Shown: one piece after another, positions 44,501 through 51,889 of the stretch
How the letters are laid out: every line of letters starts with the position of its first letter
How positions within the stretch are numbered: position 1 is the first letter of the stretch
Assembly: GCF_003248605.1 (NCBI RefSeq)
Contig: NZ_QFPF01000002.1
Coordinates: 1-64,000 of the forward strand
From: Microbacterium sp.
Lineage (GTDB): Bacteria; Actinomycetota; Actinomycetes; Actinomycetales; Microbacteriaceae
Length of the DNA stretch: 64,000 bases
Direction: 5' to 3'
Position numbers and translations under genes: made by a program
The notes under the pieces: generated by a model
The model's input: the letters and a program-made list of their open reading frames with translations, nothing else
Database searches by the model: none
What the model was told of the DNA's origin: nothing

Positions 44501-44588
44501 GAAGGATCAGGTGCCCGCGCAGCTGCACGTCGAGGCGTCGGCACAGGGACCGAGTGTGATCCGGCAGCGCGCGGCCGTCCCCCACTGA
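41583..44588 (+). CDS. sbcC: Exonuclease SbcCD, ATPase subunit C
   Basis: A 1001-aa Rad50-type SMC-like ATPase. Walker A is ITGRTGTGKSSILDA (residues 34-48). Two long Ala/Glu/Arg-rich coiled-coil arms flank the zinc hook CAVC (518-521). The signature LSGGETFLASLALALGL lies near 901 and Walker B LFIDEGFGSLD near 933. It joins with SbcD in double-strand DNA processing. The coiled coils leave long open frames on the opposite strand; these are shadows. Confidence 0.95.
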   Translation: MRLHRLEVEGFGPFRERQVVDFDAYADDGIFLITGRTGTGKSSILDAVCFALYGGVPRYESGERRLRSDHCAPDDVSEVIVEFSTGERRFRVTRAPEYERPKRRGSGMALEAHRAALEEHRGGVWTGLAARPVDVAHELEQILQLTQQQFLQVILLAQGRFARFLLAKNDERQALLRTLFGTRRFEEYEKALEQRRRIAEAAAGAGADQMAMVLDEARRVATDAGIEVAASADPAEVARVADRAAYRAETAQHAHVAAETALHAAEAVLAARTAEGERQRQRDRSRLRLAELESQTPRIDDDRRTLAEAARAEVVRADVEKARDAATVAAGARADERAARAAWADLPAHAVPRELALGDEIVDHDIVALRALADEATADRGAWRAAALAEASLDDLAAATAAAQVVLADLDERRLCADEAARGRPAALAALDVRLETAHASAALLPAARERRRALGDQRDAAARAESLAEALRAAESSARDAGEALAAAAAHVAALLRLRLDGFAGELAATLVPGDPCAVCGAREHPHPAERAPGAADADTISAAEQAKAAAARADAEATSALADARARHAEAAASAGGRSSAQLDAELTAATSALETAETAETLVQTLRDERAALVAENERAAEEQAVLAAQRATAAETLAVATERLDTARRTVAQARGDHATVAARLDAIARVIRCARDLADAAEERAAAVLGAEDAATARDAALRRHGFDDEATALTALRDDDTRAELEARIRAHDLALATERATLLELELEVLPEEPIDLAPFTSAVDLARAERATAAAALARAEQVAETLRALAARAAHADADTARLRDEHEIIARLAHTVAGKAPNTRRMTLETFVLAAELEEIVAAANLRLSDMSDGRYRLRHTDARAARGAASGLGVEIMDAHTGRARPTQSLSGGETFLASLALALGLAEVVTGRAGGIRLDTLFIDEGFGSLDPETLDVAMRTLDELRQGGRTIGLISHVETMKDQVPAQLHVEASAQGPSVIRQRAAVPH

Positions 44589-44621
44589 TATGCCGCCGCC
44601 GAACCTTGTGTGCCGCGCTGG

Positions 44622-44642
44622 GGCGGGTATAGCCTGCCCGCC
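44622..44642 (+). terminator. Weak hairpin downstream of sbcC
   Basis: GGCGGG (44622-44627) and CCCGCC (44637-44642) form a 6-bp stem with a 9-nt loop 34 bp after the sbcC stop. No U-tract. A terminator role is plausible from position only. Confidence 0.3.
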
Positions 44643-44748
44643 AGGCACCGTCGCCGCCGCAGATTCGCTGGGGACGCCGGGCGCGTCGCGGGGGAAACCG
44701 GCGGGCCCGGCGGGCGTTCCCGCTCGCACCGGCGGTTAGGCTGGATGG

Positions 44749-44931
44749 ATGAAGAGCGGAACCCTCTGGACGATCCTCGGCGTCATCGCCGCCGTGCTCA
44801 TCGCGTGGTTCCTCGTGAACGTGCTGTTCTCGGTCCTCGCGTTCGTCTTCAAGCTGATCGTCGTCGCCGTCGTCGCCGCGATCGTCTTCTTCGTGCTGCG
44901 CGCGGTGTTCGCTCGCGGCGACGACGACTGA
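44749..44931 (+). CDS. Small two-helix membrane protein
   Basis: A 60-aa protein, almost entirely hydrophobic, with two segments (about 6-32 and 36-54) and an acidic end RGDDD. TAGGCT-N6-ATG supports the start. It is convergent with the nucleosidase gene, one base apart. No family recognised. Confidence 0.6.
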   Translation: MKSGTLWTILGVIAAVLIAWFLVNVLFSVLAFVFKLIVVAVVAAIVFFVLRAVFARGDDD

Positions 44932-44932
44932 C

Positions 44933-45526
44933 TCACACGCCGTAGTCGGCGCGGAAGACCTCCCACAGCTGCGCGCTGCACGCCGTCACGGCCGTGCGCC
45001 AGTCCGTGATGGCGTCATCCTGTGCCCGATCCGAGACGGCCTTGAGCACGCGGATGGGCACCCCGAACTCCTGCGCCACCCAGATGTAGGCGTACGTCTC
45101 CATGTCGACCATGCTTGCCCCGAGCGGCCGGATCGTCGCCACAGCCTCCGCGTCGTCGACGAAGTGATCGCCGGTCGCGATCGTCACCTCGTCGAGCACG
45201 CGCCGGGGGGCAGCATCCACCGCCCGCGTCTCGACGCGAGCGGGCATCGACACGTGCTGGCCGACGATGCCGTCGATATCGGTGACGTCGTGCTGCACGG
45301 CGGCGGTGACCTCGTAGACCGCGGCACCCAGGCGCGGGTCGATCGCCCCGCCCGTGCCCACGACCACGATCTCGTCGTAGGTCTGCGCGGTGAGCGCGCG
45401 GGTCAGCCCCACCGCTCCCTTCAGCTTGCCGGGTCCGGTCACGAGGCGCCCGAAGCCCTCGATCTCGGCGGGAAATGCCACGAGTTCGGCGTCCAGCGCC
45501 GCGACGAGAAGTCTCACGTCATCCAT
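44933..45526 (-). CDS. Nucleosidase of the PNP/UDP (MTA/SAH nucleosidase) family
   Basis: A 197-aa protein of the phosphorylase/nucleosidase fold: VVVGTGGAIDPRLGAAVYEV, the central MVDMETYAYIWVAQEFGVP with the family's catalytic Met-Glu region, and VLKAVSDRAQDDAI with the catalytic Asp. It is shorter than typical MTAN (about 230 aa). It should cleave the N-glycosidic bond of a purine nucleoside such as S-adenosylhomocysteine or methylthioadenosine. It diverges from the adenosine deaminase gene, so nucleoside salvage is the local theme. Confidence 0.8.
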   Translation of the reverse strand: MDDVRLLVAALDAELVAFPAEIEGFGRLVTGPGKLKGAVGLTRALTAQTYDEIVVVGTGGAIDPRLGAAVYEVTAAVQHDVTDIDGIVGQHVSMPARVETRAVDAAPRRVLDEVTIATGDHFVDDAEAVATIRPLGASMVDMETYAYIWVAQEFGVPIRVLKAVSDRAQDDAITDWRTAVTACSAQLWEVFRADYGV

Positions 45527-45597
45527 TCTCCCGGATCAGCGCGGACCCCCGGCCGGCGTCACACCGGCGAAACACGCGTGAGACAGGATGGCCGGCG

Positions 45598-46641
45598 ATG
45601 ATCTCGTACCCCGACTACCTGCAGCTGCTGCCCAAGACCGAGCTGCACTGCCACTTCACCTCGACCATGAGCGCCGAGCTGTTCGTGCGGCTGGCGGCGA
45701 AGCACGGCGTGGCGCTTCCCACCACCGACCCCGAGCGGCTGTTCGACTACCGCGATCTGCGGGACTTCCTCGCGGCGTTCACGATCGCGCACGACGTGCT
45801 GCGCGATCCCGAGGACTTCCACGCCGTCGCCCTCGACGGAGTGCGGATCGGCGTGGAGACCGGCAACCTGCGCTACCGCGAGTACTACCTGAATCCGCAG
45901 TACTTCGCCGGCCGTGGGATGTCGTACACCGACGTGGTCGACCCCGTCATCGAGGGCCTGGAGGCCGCGCAGCGGCAGTGGGGGGTGGGCTTTCGCATCG
46001 TCGTCGCGATCAACCGGGCCGACACTCCCGAGTCCGCGCTGCGCCTCGTCGAGCAGATGGCCGAGCACCGGCATCCCGCCGTCGTGGGTCTGGGGATGGA
46101 TGATCTGACCCCCGATGGGCGCGAGGCGCCCGAGACGTTCGCGAACGCGTACGCGCTCGCGCGGGCGGAGGGCTTCCGGCTGACCGCACACGTCGGGGAG
46201 ACCGACCGCTCGGAGGCCGACGCGGTGCGCATCGCCCTGCACGATCTCGGCGTCGATCGCATCGACCACGGCTACCGCATCATGGACGATCCGGACCTCG
46301 TCGCCGAGGCGCGCGCGAGCGGGATCGGATTCACGACGACGCCGATCTCGACGACGATCTGTTCGGGCTGGACCCTGGATCCCGCCCACCGCATTCGTCG
46401 CATGATCGATGCGGGGCTCACCGTGACGGTCTCGACCGATGACGCGATGTTCTTCCGCACCGACATCGGTCGGGAGTACCGCGAGGGTCTCGCGGCGCTC
46501 GGGGTCGATGCCGAGGGCGCGGCCCGCATCGCGCTGGCCGGGATCGACGCGGCATTCTGCGACGATGACGAGAAGGCCCGGCTGCGCGCGCAGTTCGGCG
46601 CCGAGATCGCGGCGCTCGACGCGCAGCACGAGAGGGATTGA
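45598..46641 (+). CDS. Adenosine deaminase family protein
   Basis: A 347-aa TIM-barrel metal-dependent deaminase. The first metal motif is KTELHCHFTSTM (His17 and His19, where classical enzymes read HLDGS), then TAHVGE, IDHGYRI and VSTDDAMF, matching the zinc-binding and catalytic residues. It should deaminate adenosine or a related purine; the altered first motif leaves the exact substrate open. ATG 45598 is chosen over longer frames. Followed 3 bp later by a cytidine-deaminase-fold gene. Confidence 0.85.
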   Translation: MISYPDYLQLLPKTELHCHFTSTMSAELFVRLAAKHGVALPTTDPERLFDYRDLRDFLAAFTIAHDVLRDPEDFHAVALDGVRIGVETGNLRYREYYLNPQYFAGRGMSYTDVVDPVIEGLEAAQRQWGVGFRIVVAINRADTPESALRLVEQMAEHRHPAVVGLGMDDLTPDGREAPETFANAYALARAEGFRLTAHVGETDRSEADAVRIALHDLGVDRIDHGYRIMDDPDLVAEARASGIGFTTTPISTTICSGWTLDPAHRIRRMIDAGLTVTVSTDDAMFFRTDIGREYREGLAALGVDAEGAARIALAGIDAAFCDDDEKARLRAQFGAEIAALDAQHERD

Positions 46642-46644
46642 ACG

Positions 46645-47259
46645 ATGGACCTTGCCCACTTCGCCACGGGTTACACGGTGCAGCTGCCGTCCTGGGTCGC
46701 CGACGAGCTCGCGGGCGTGCCCGACATCCTGCCCGATGTGGCCGATCGCATGGCGCTCGTCCACCGCCTCGCCGATCGCAACTGGCGGGAGGGCAACGGC
46801 GGGCCCTTCGCGGCGCTCGTCGCCGAGACCGAGACCGGTCGGATCGTCTCGGTCGGCGTGAACGTCGTGCTCGGCAGCGGGGTGTCCTCGGCGCACGCCG
46901 AGGTGACGGCACTCGGCACCGCGCAGGCGCGCGTGGGGTCGTGGGATCTCGGCGGCGCCGACCTTCCCGAGCACGAGCTGGTGGTCAACTGGCGCCCGTG
47001 CGTGCAGTGCTACGGCGCCACGATGTGGTCGGGCGTGCGCTCGCTCGTCGTGGCGGGGGCGGGCCCCGAGCTCGAGCAGATCTCGACGTTCGACGAGGGG
47101 CCGATGGTCGACGACTGGGCCGAGCAGTTCGAGGCCCGCGGCATCCGCGTCACACAGGACGTGCTGCGCGACGAGGCGCTCGCGGTGTTCCGCGCCTACC
47201 GCGCGGCGGTGGATGCCGGGGGCATCACGGTCTACAACGCCCGCACCGCCGAGGTCTGA
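46645..47259 (+). CDS. Nucleoside/base deaminase (CMP/dCMP deaminase fold)
   Basis: A 204-aa zinc deaminase with SSAHAEVTAL (His-Ala-Glu) and NWRPCVQCYGA (PCxxC) as the zinc and proton-shuttle motifs. An N-terminal stretch of about 40 residues precedes the core domain, and a C-terminal helical tail follows. The length and motif order fit guanine deaminase-like proteins. It is in an operon with the adenosine deaminase, so purine salvage is likely. Confidence 0.82.
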   Translation: MDLAHFATGYTVQLPSWVADELAGVPDILPDVADRMALVHRLADRNWREGNGGPFAALVAETETGRIVSVGVNVVLGSGVSSAHAEVTALGTAQARVGSWDLGGADLPEHELVVNWRPCVQCYGATMWSGVRSLVVAGAGPELEQISTFDEGPMVDDWAEQFEARGIRVTQDVLRDEALAVFRAYRAAVDAGGITVYNARTAEV

Positions 47260-47265
47260 CCCGCG

Positions 47266-47922
47266 TCAGAGCAGGCGGTAGCCCGCGCCGCGCACGGTCT
47301 CGATGCGATCGGCGCCGAGCTTCTGCCGCAGGTAGCCGATGTACACGTCGGCGACGTTGGAGCCCGGATCGAAGTCGTACCCCCACACACGACTGAGCAG
47401 TTGCTCGCGGCTGAGCACCTGACCGGCGTGGCGGATGAGTTCCTCGGCGAGGGCGAACTCGCGTGCCGAGAGCTCCACCGCATCGCCGGCGACGTGCGCT
47501 TTGCGCGTGCGGACATCGAGCGAGATGTCGCGGTGGCGCAGCTCGGGGGCTGCGGCGGACTCTTCCTTGCGCATGCGCAGTCGGATCCGGGCGAGCAGCT
47601 CGTCGAAGCGGAAGGGCTTGCCGATGTAGTCGTCGGCCCCGCCCTCGAGACCCGCGACGGTGTCGTGAAGCTCGACGCGGGCCGTCAGCATGATCACCGG
47701 CAGACGCGATCCCGACCCGCGCAACTGCTCGAGCACGGCGAAGCCGTCCATGCCCGGCATGTTCACATCCAGCACCAGCAGGTCGAACTCGCCCGTCTGG
47801 GCCAGATGCAGCGCGTCGGGCCCGGTCGCGGCGATCGTCGTGGCGAAACCCGCCGATCGCAGGCCCTTCTCGATGAATCCCGAGATGCGCTTCTCGTCGT
47901 CGGCGATGAGGATCGACGCCAT
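47266..47922 (-). CDS. OmpR-family response regulator (second two-component system)
   Basis: A 218-aa response regulator. Receiver: IADDE, phosphoacceptor Asp52 in LLVLDVNMPGMDG, and Lys102 in YIGKPF. Winged helix: LSAREFALAEELIRHAGQVL to DVYIGYLRQKLG and VRGAGYRLL. The start ATG overlaps the kinase stop by one base (TGATG). The system's signal is unknown; the kinase has a periplasmic sensor domain. Confidence 0.9.
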   Translation of the reverse strand: MASILIADDEKRISGFIEKGLRSAGFATTIAATGPDALHLAQTGEFDLLVLDVNMPGMDGFAVLEQLRGSGSRLPVIMLTARVELHDTVAGLEGGADDYIGKPFRFDELLARIRLRMRKEESAAAPELRHRDISLDVRTRKAHVAGDAVELSAREFALAEELIRHAGQVLSREQLLSRVWGYDFDPGSNVADVYIGYLRQKLGADRIETVRGAGYRLL

Positions 47923-49412
47923 CAGCGCACCCCGCTCAGCGCGTCGGCGGCCGTCGGGAGCGGGGGCCGTGGGGGAGTCGCGTCGGTGAGGGGGAGCGTG
48001 ATCGCGAAGACCGCGCCCTGTGCGCCCTCGGCATCCACCACCCGCGCCGTGCCGCCGTGGGCGCGGGCGATCACCTGCACGATGTTCAGGCCGAGACCGC
48101 TGCCGGCCCTCGTGTCGTCGGCGCCGCGCTGGAAGCGCTCGAAGATCCGCTCCTTCAGTGCATCGGGCACGCCCGGACCGTAGTCGCGCACCCACAGCTC
48201 GAGCCCTGCCGAGACCCTGCGGCTGCCGATCACGAGGCGTCCGCCGCCGTGTGTGACGGCGTTCTGGGCCAGCTGCAGCATCGCCTGGGTGATGCGCTCG
48301 GGATCGAGCACGGCGACCACGTCGGCGACCGGACCGGGCGCGACGTCGGCGCCCTCGATCCCCTCCGCCTTGCGCACGATCTGGCGCAGGAGGTCCGCTG
48401 CATCGACGGGGCGCGGGGCGATGGGGCGCGGGCCGTGCAGGGAGGCCGCGCGCGCGAGGTCCTGGACGAGGCTGCCCATCCGATCGAGTTCGTCGACCGT
48501 GAGTGTCTGCGTCTCGCGCACGTCGGCGGGATCGTCGGGATCCATGACCTCGACATAGCCGCGCACGATCGTGATCGGTGTCTTCAGCTCGTGCCCGACA
48601 TCGTGCAGCAGGCGGCGCTGCGAGTCGAGGGATTGATCGAGGCGGTCGAGCATGGCGTTGATCGTCTCGGCGAGCTCGGAGACGTCGTCGCGGCCCTCGA
48701 TCGGCAGGCGCTCGGAGAGGGAGTGCGCCGACACGCGTTCGGCGGTCTCGCGCATCGTGCGCAGTGGCCGCAGCAGCCGTGTCGCGACGAGCCACGCGAC
48801 GCCGGCGATCGCGATCAGGGCGATGCCGGCGGCGATGAGGTACACGCGCGCGGCGACGTTGATCTCGGCGAGCTCCGCCTCGATGTCGTAGGCGAGCGTG
48901 AACAGCGTCGTCTCCGGGGCGGGGGAGCCCTCGACCGTGATCGGGGCGGCCAGGTACTGCCAGGTGACGCCGTCGTCCGCGTAGACGCCGATGACCGGGT
49001 CGCCGTCGGCGGTCGCCGCCACGATGTGGGGTACGAATCCCGGAGCGGACTGGAGGTCGACGTCGAGGGGCACACCGGGTGCGAGGGCGGCGGCGCCGTC
49101 GATGATGCCCAGCGCGCCCGTGTTGTCGTCCGGGCTCATGCGCTGCACGACAGCCGTGAGCGCCTCGCTCGAGGTCGTCCAGCTGCCGTCCTGCACACCC
49201 TGCTGCACGAGAAAGCGCGCCGAATCCAGGCTCGACTGCAGCTGACCCTCCATCTGCGCAAGGATTCGCGCGCGCTCCACGGCGTACACCGCGACACCGA
49301 CCGTCAGCATCCCGAGGGCGGCGACGATCGTGATCACGGCGATGATCCGCGTGCGCACCGATACCCGGGCAAGGCCGGTGCGCCGCGCGGGTGGGGGAGT
49401 CTGCTCGGTCAC
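47922..49412 (-). CDS. Sensor histidine kinase with extracellular domain
   Basis: A 496-aa histidine kinase. Helix 1 (24-44), an extracytoplasmic domain of about 145 residues, helix 2 (190-211), HAMP domain (about 211-263), His274 in DVGHELKTPITIV and an ATPase domain (LAQNAVTHGG, RDYGPGVPDAL, GSGLGLNIV). The start GTG 49412 fits CATACT-N6-GTG, a leaderless promoter. It diverges from the APH-like kinase gene. The external domain is of unknown fold. Confidence 0.9.
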   Translation of the reverse strand: MTEQTPPPARRTGLARVSVRTRIIAVITIVAALGMLTVGVAVYAVERARILAQMEGQLQSSLDSARFLVQQGVQDGSWTTSSEALTAVVQRMSPDDNTGALGIIDGAAALAPGVPLDVDLQSAPGFVPHIVAATADGDPVIGVYADDGVTWQYLAAPITVEGSPAPETTLFTLAYDIEAELAEINVAARVYLIAAGIALIAIAGVAWLVATRLLRPLRTMRETAERVSAHSLSERLPIEGRDDVSELAETINAMLDRLDQSLDSQRRLLHDVGHELKTPITIVRGYVEVMDPDDPADVRETQTLTVDELDRMGSLVQDLARAASLHGPRPIAPRPVDAADLLRQIVRKAEGIEGADVAPGPVADVVAVLDPERITQAMLQLAQNAVTHGGGRLVIGSRRVSAGLELWVRDYGPGVPDALKERIFERFQRGADDTRAGSGLGLNIVQVIARAHGGTARVVDAEGAQGAVFAITLPLTDATPPRPPLPTAADALSGVR

Positions 49413-49502
49413 CTTTTCAGTATGGCCGGGGGGCCTTCGGCGGGATCGACCCTAAGAGAGGTCTCACACACGTCCTTAGCGCGACGTGCTGGAATCGGAA
49501 TC

Positions 49503-50669
49503 GTGCCCACTTCCGCCGATGCGCCCGCCGGGGCCGATGCGCCCGCCGAGGCCGGTCTGCTCGCCGACGCGCTGGGCGTCGACTCCGGCGATCTGCGGAT
49601 GCTCAGCCGCGAACCCCTCGGTCGAGGCTCCGTCGCCGGGTTCGACGTCCGCCGTGACGGCGACGCGACCGAGACCTGGTTCGTCGACACGTCGGGGCTC
49701 GAGGTGACCGCCGAGACGGGGCTGGCCGCCGAGGGTGTGCGGGTGTGGCCCCATCCCGCCGATCCGCACCTGCCGGCCCTCGCGCCGGCGGCGTTCGGGG
49801 GCGCGGCCGCGGTGCTGCTCGAGCGCCTCGGCGTCGCCGTCGAGGGCCAGCCCCGCATCATGGCGTACCGCGCCGGGCGTCGTGCCGTGCTGCGGATGCC
49901 GTCGGCCGGCGCCGCGACGTGGGTCAAGGTCGTCCGGCCGGGGCGCGTCGAGCGCGTGGTGTGGGCGCACGCGGCGTTCGCGGCCGCGGGCATCCCCGTG
50001 CCGGCCGTGCGCGGATGGTCGCCGGAGGGACTGCTCGTGCTCGACCAGGCCGACGGCACCCCCGCCACCGAGGTGGTGTGGCAGCCCGAGGCGCTGCTCG
50101 ACCTCGTCGACGAGCTGCGCCGACGGATCGCGACCGTGCCGATGCGCGTGCCTGCCCGCACATCGCTGCTGGCGCGCCTGCCGTGGTACCGCGCCCGCCT
50201 GATCGCCGCCGGCCTGCCCGGGGCGCTCGTCGACGACCTCGCCGCGCGCGCGGAGGCGCTGGGCGCGCAGGCCGGCGGCGTCGAGACAGGCATCCACGGT
50301 GACCTGCACGTCGGCCAGCTCTTCCTCACCGGCTCGGGAGACAGCATCCACCTGGCATCCCTCATCGACGTCGACACGGCGGGGCGCGGCGACCCCGCCG
50401 ACGACGCCGGCGCCTTCCTCTCGCACGCCGTCGCCAGTGCGCTGCTGACCGAGGGGTGGGGCGATGCCGAACGGGCCTGGGCGCTCGCCGAGGGCGCGCG
50501 ACGCCGGTTCGCCGACGACCCCGCGGTCGCCGCGCGCGCCATCGTGCAGCTGCTCGGTCATGCACTCGCGGCGGCCGAGTCGGCGGATCGGGTGCGGGCC
50601 GATCGTCTGCTCGCAGCGGCAGACCTCGTGGATAAGAGCGGCCTCACGGTCGCTTTCGAGGCGCCTTAG
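49503..50669 (+). CDS. APH-family phosphotransferase (maltokinase-like)
   Basis: A 388-aa protein of the aminoglycoside phosphotransferase/choline kinase fold. The ATP-binding N-lobe contains TWVKVVRPGRVERV; the Brenner-type catalytic loop is IHGDLHVGQLF with the catalytic Asp, and LIDVDTAGRGDPADDAG is the metal-binding segment. The size and N-terminal cap resemble maltokinase-type proteins, but no TreS or GlgE gene is adjacent, so the substrate is open. Starts at GTG 49503. Confidence 0.75.
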   Translation: MPTSADAPAGADAPAEAGLLADALGVDSGDLRMLSREPLGRGSVAGFDVRRDGDATETWFVDTSGLEVTAETGLAAEGVRVWPHPADPHLPALAPAAFGGAAAVLLERLGVAVEGQPRIMAYRAGRRAVLRMPSAGAATWVKVVRPGRVERVVWAHAAFAAAGIPVPAVRGWSPEGLLVLDQADGTPATEVVWQPEALLDLVDELRRRIATVPMRVPARTSLLARLPWYRARLIAAGLPGALVDDLAARAEALGAQAGGVETGIHGDLHVGQLFLTGSGDSIHLASLIDVDTAGRGDPADDAGAFLSHAVASALLTEGWGDAERAWALAEGARRRFADDPAVAARAIVQLLGHALAAAESADRVRADRLLAAADLVDKSGLTVAFEAP

Positions 50670-50738
50670 CCCCGACCCGCAGGCTGGAGATCGTTCGGGA
50701 AGCCCCCCACCCGGATCACCCCAGAAGGAGAACCGATC

Positions 50739-51173
50739 ATGAACAAGAAGAAGTGGATCGCCTACGGAGCCGTCGGAGCCGTGGGCATCGGCCTGCTGGC
50801 CGGCGGCGCGGCCGCCACCGCGAGCACGATGGACCTGCGCACCACCGACGGAACCGTCGTGCCGGGCGGTGCCATCACCGGGCGCGACGGCGTCCTGGAC
50901 CGCCCGGGCGGCGTGCAGCTCAACGTCAGCGACACGTCGGTCTCGGTCGTCTCTGCCCCGAGCCCGACCCCGGTGACGCCGTCGGTCCCCTCGGTACCGA
51001 GCGTGGCATCGCCGGTCACCCCGCCGCCCGCCCCGGCCCCTGCCCCCGCACCCCCCGCGCCCGCTCCGGCGCCGGTGCCCGACTCGCCGGCCAGCGCACC
51101 CAGCGCCTACAGCGCCCCGAGTCCCGCGTCCCCGGCATCGGTCGCCTCGGTCGCATCCGCCGGCTCGAACTGA
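50739..51173 (+). CDS. Secreted Pro/Ala/Ser-rich protein
   Basis: A 144-aa protein with an N-terminal signal sequence (KKKWIAYGAVGAVGIGLLAG), a short unique region and a low-complexity C-terminal half of Pro, Ala, Ser and Val repeats (PPAPAPAPAPPAPAPAPVPD). No lipobox or sortase signal is visible. AGGAG precedes the ATG and a strong terminator follows, so it is a single-gene unit. It may span or coat the cell wall; function not known. Confidence 0.7.
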   Translation: MNKKKWIAYGAVGAVGIGLLAGGAAATASTMDLRTTDGTVVPGGAITGRDGVLDRPGGVQLNVSDTSVSVVSAPSPTPVTPSVPSVPSVASPVTPPPAPAPAPAPPAPAPAPVPDSPASAPSAYSAPSPASPASVASVASAGSN

Positions 51174-51180
51174 GCCGACC

Positions 51181-51215
51181 GAGAGCCCCCGGGTCCCCCC
51201 CGCCCGGGGGCTCTC
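51181..51215 (+). terminator. Strong 13-bp terminator hairpin
   Basis: GAGAGCCCCCGGG (51181-51193) and CCCGGGGGCTCTC (51203-51215) are perfect complements with a 9-nt loop. It lies 7 bp after the stop of the secreted-protein gene. This is the clearest intrinsic-type terminator in the window, although no T-tract follows it. Confidence 0.8.
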
Positions 51216-51283
51216 GCGCGTCCGACGCACGATCGATCGGCGCGCGTCACGCCCCGGCAACACGCCCGGGCGTATCCTGAGAC

Positions 51284-51889
51284 ATGGCGCACTCCACTGC
51301 AGACACCCCCGCGGGAGCGTCGATGCGCGGCACGGTCGTCGCAATCGTCGGCCCCTCCTCCGATTCCGCCCTCGCATCCCTGGCCGGTCTGCCCGGCATC
51401 GACACACTGTCGCTGCGCGAGGCGGACCCCGACGTCGCGTCCCGCCGGATCGCCGCGTGCGCGATGCCCTGGATCGTCCACGACGCCGACCCCCTCGAGC
51501 ACGTCGCCGCGGCGTGGATAGAGCTCTACCAGGAGCGCGCGACCCTCGGCACGCTCGAGATCGAGGTCGAGACGGCGCTCGACGCCTTCGAGCACGGGCG
51601 CGCCCTGATGCCCGACTACTACATCGTCCTCGACCCGGCATCCGCCGATGGCGCGTGGCGGCACTGGTGGTGCGGTGCACTCGGGCAGCATGCTCCGCGT
51701 CGCGTGCTTCCCGCCGAGACGCCCGGGCACGCACGGGATGCCGCCATCCGGCGCATGCTGACCGCGCTGCCCTCCTCGCGGCCGTGGCCGGATCCCTCGA
51801 CCTGGCTGCCGGGGCTCGCGTTCGAGATCCCCGACCGGGTGGGCCTGCGCGACCGCGTGCGTGACGAACCGGAGATCAGCGGGTCGTGA
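51284..51889 (+). CDS. Hypothetical protein
   Basis: A 201-aa soluble protein not matched to any family I know. Notable stretches are VVAIVGPSSDSALASLAGLP at the N-terminus, AWIELYQERATLGTLEIEVE in the middle and YYIVLDPASADGAWRHWW. The 3' end overlaps the convergent NAD synthetase gene by 14 bp. TATCCT lies 5 nt before the ATG. Confidence 0.6.
   Translation: MAHSTADTPAGASMRGTVVAIVGPSSDSALASLAGLPGIDTLSLREADPDVASRRIAACAMPWIVHDADPLEHVAAAWIELYQERATLGTLEIEVETALDAFEHGRALMPDYYIVLDPASADGAWRHWWCGALGQHAPRRVLPAETPGHARDAAIRRMLTALPSSRPWPDPSTWLPGLAFEIPDRVGLRDRVRDEPEISGS

Noticed and set aside
41337-44729. Open frame of more than 1100 codons antisense to sbcC
   Set aside because: It arises from Ala/Glu/Arg-rich coiled-coil codons in GC-rich DNA. 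Translation is Gly/Arg/Ala-biased without domains, whereas the plus-strand frame has every SbcC motif.
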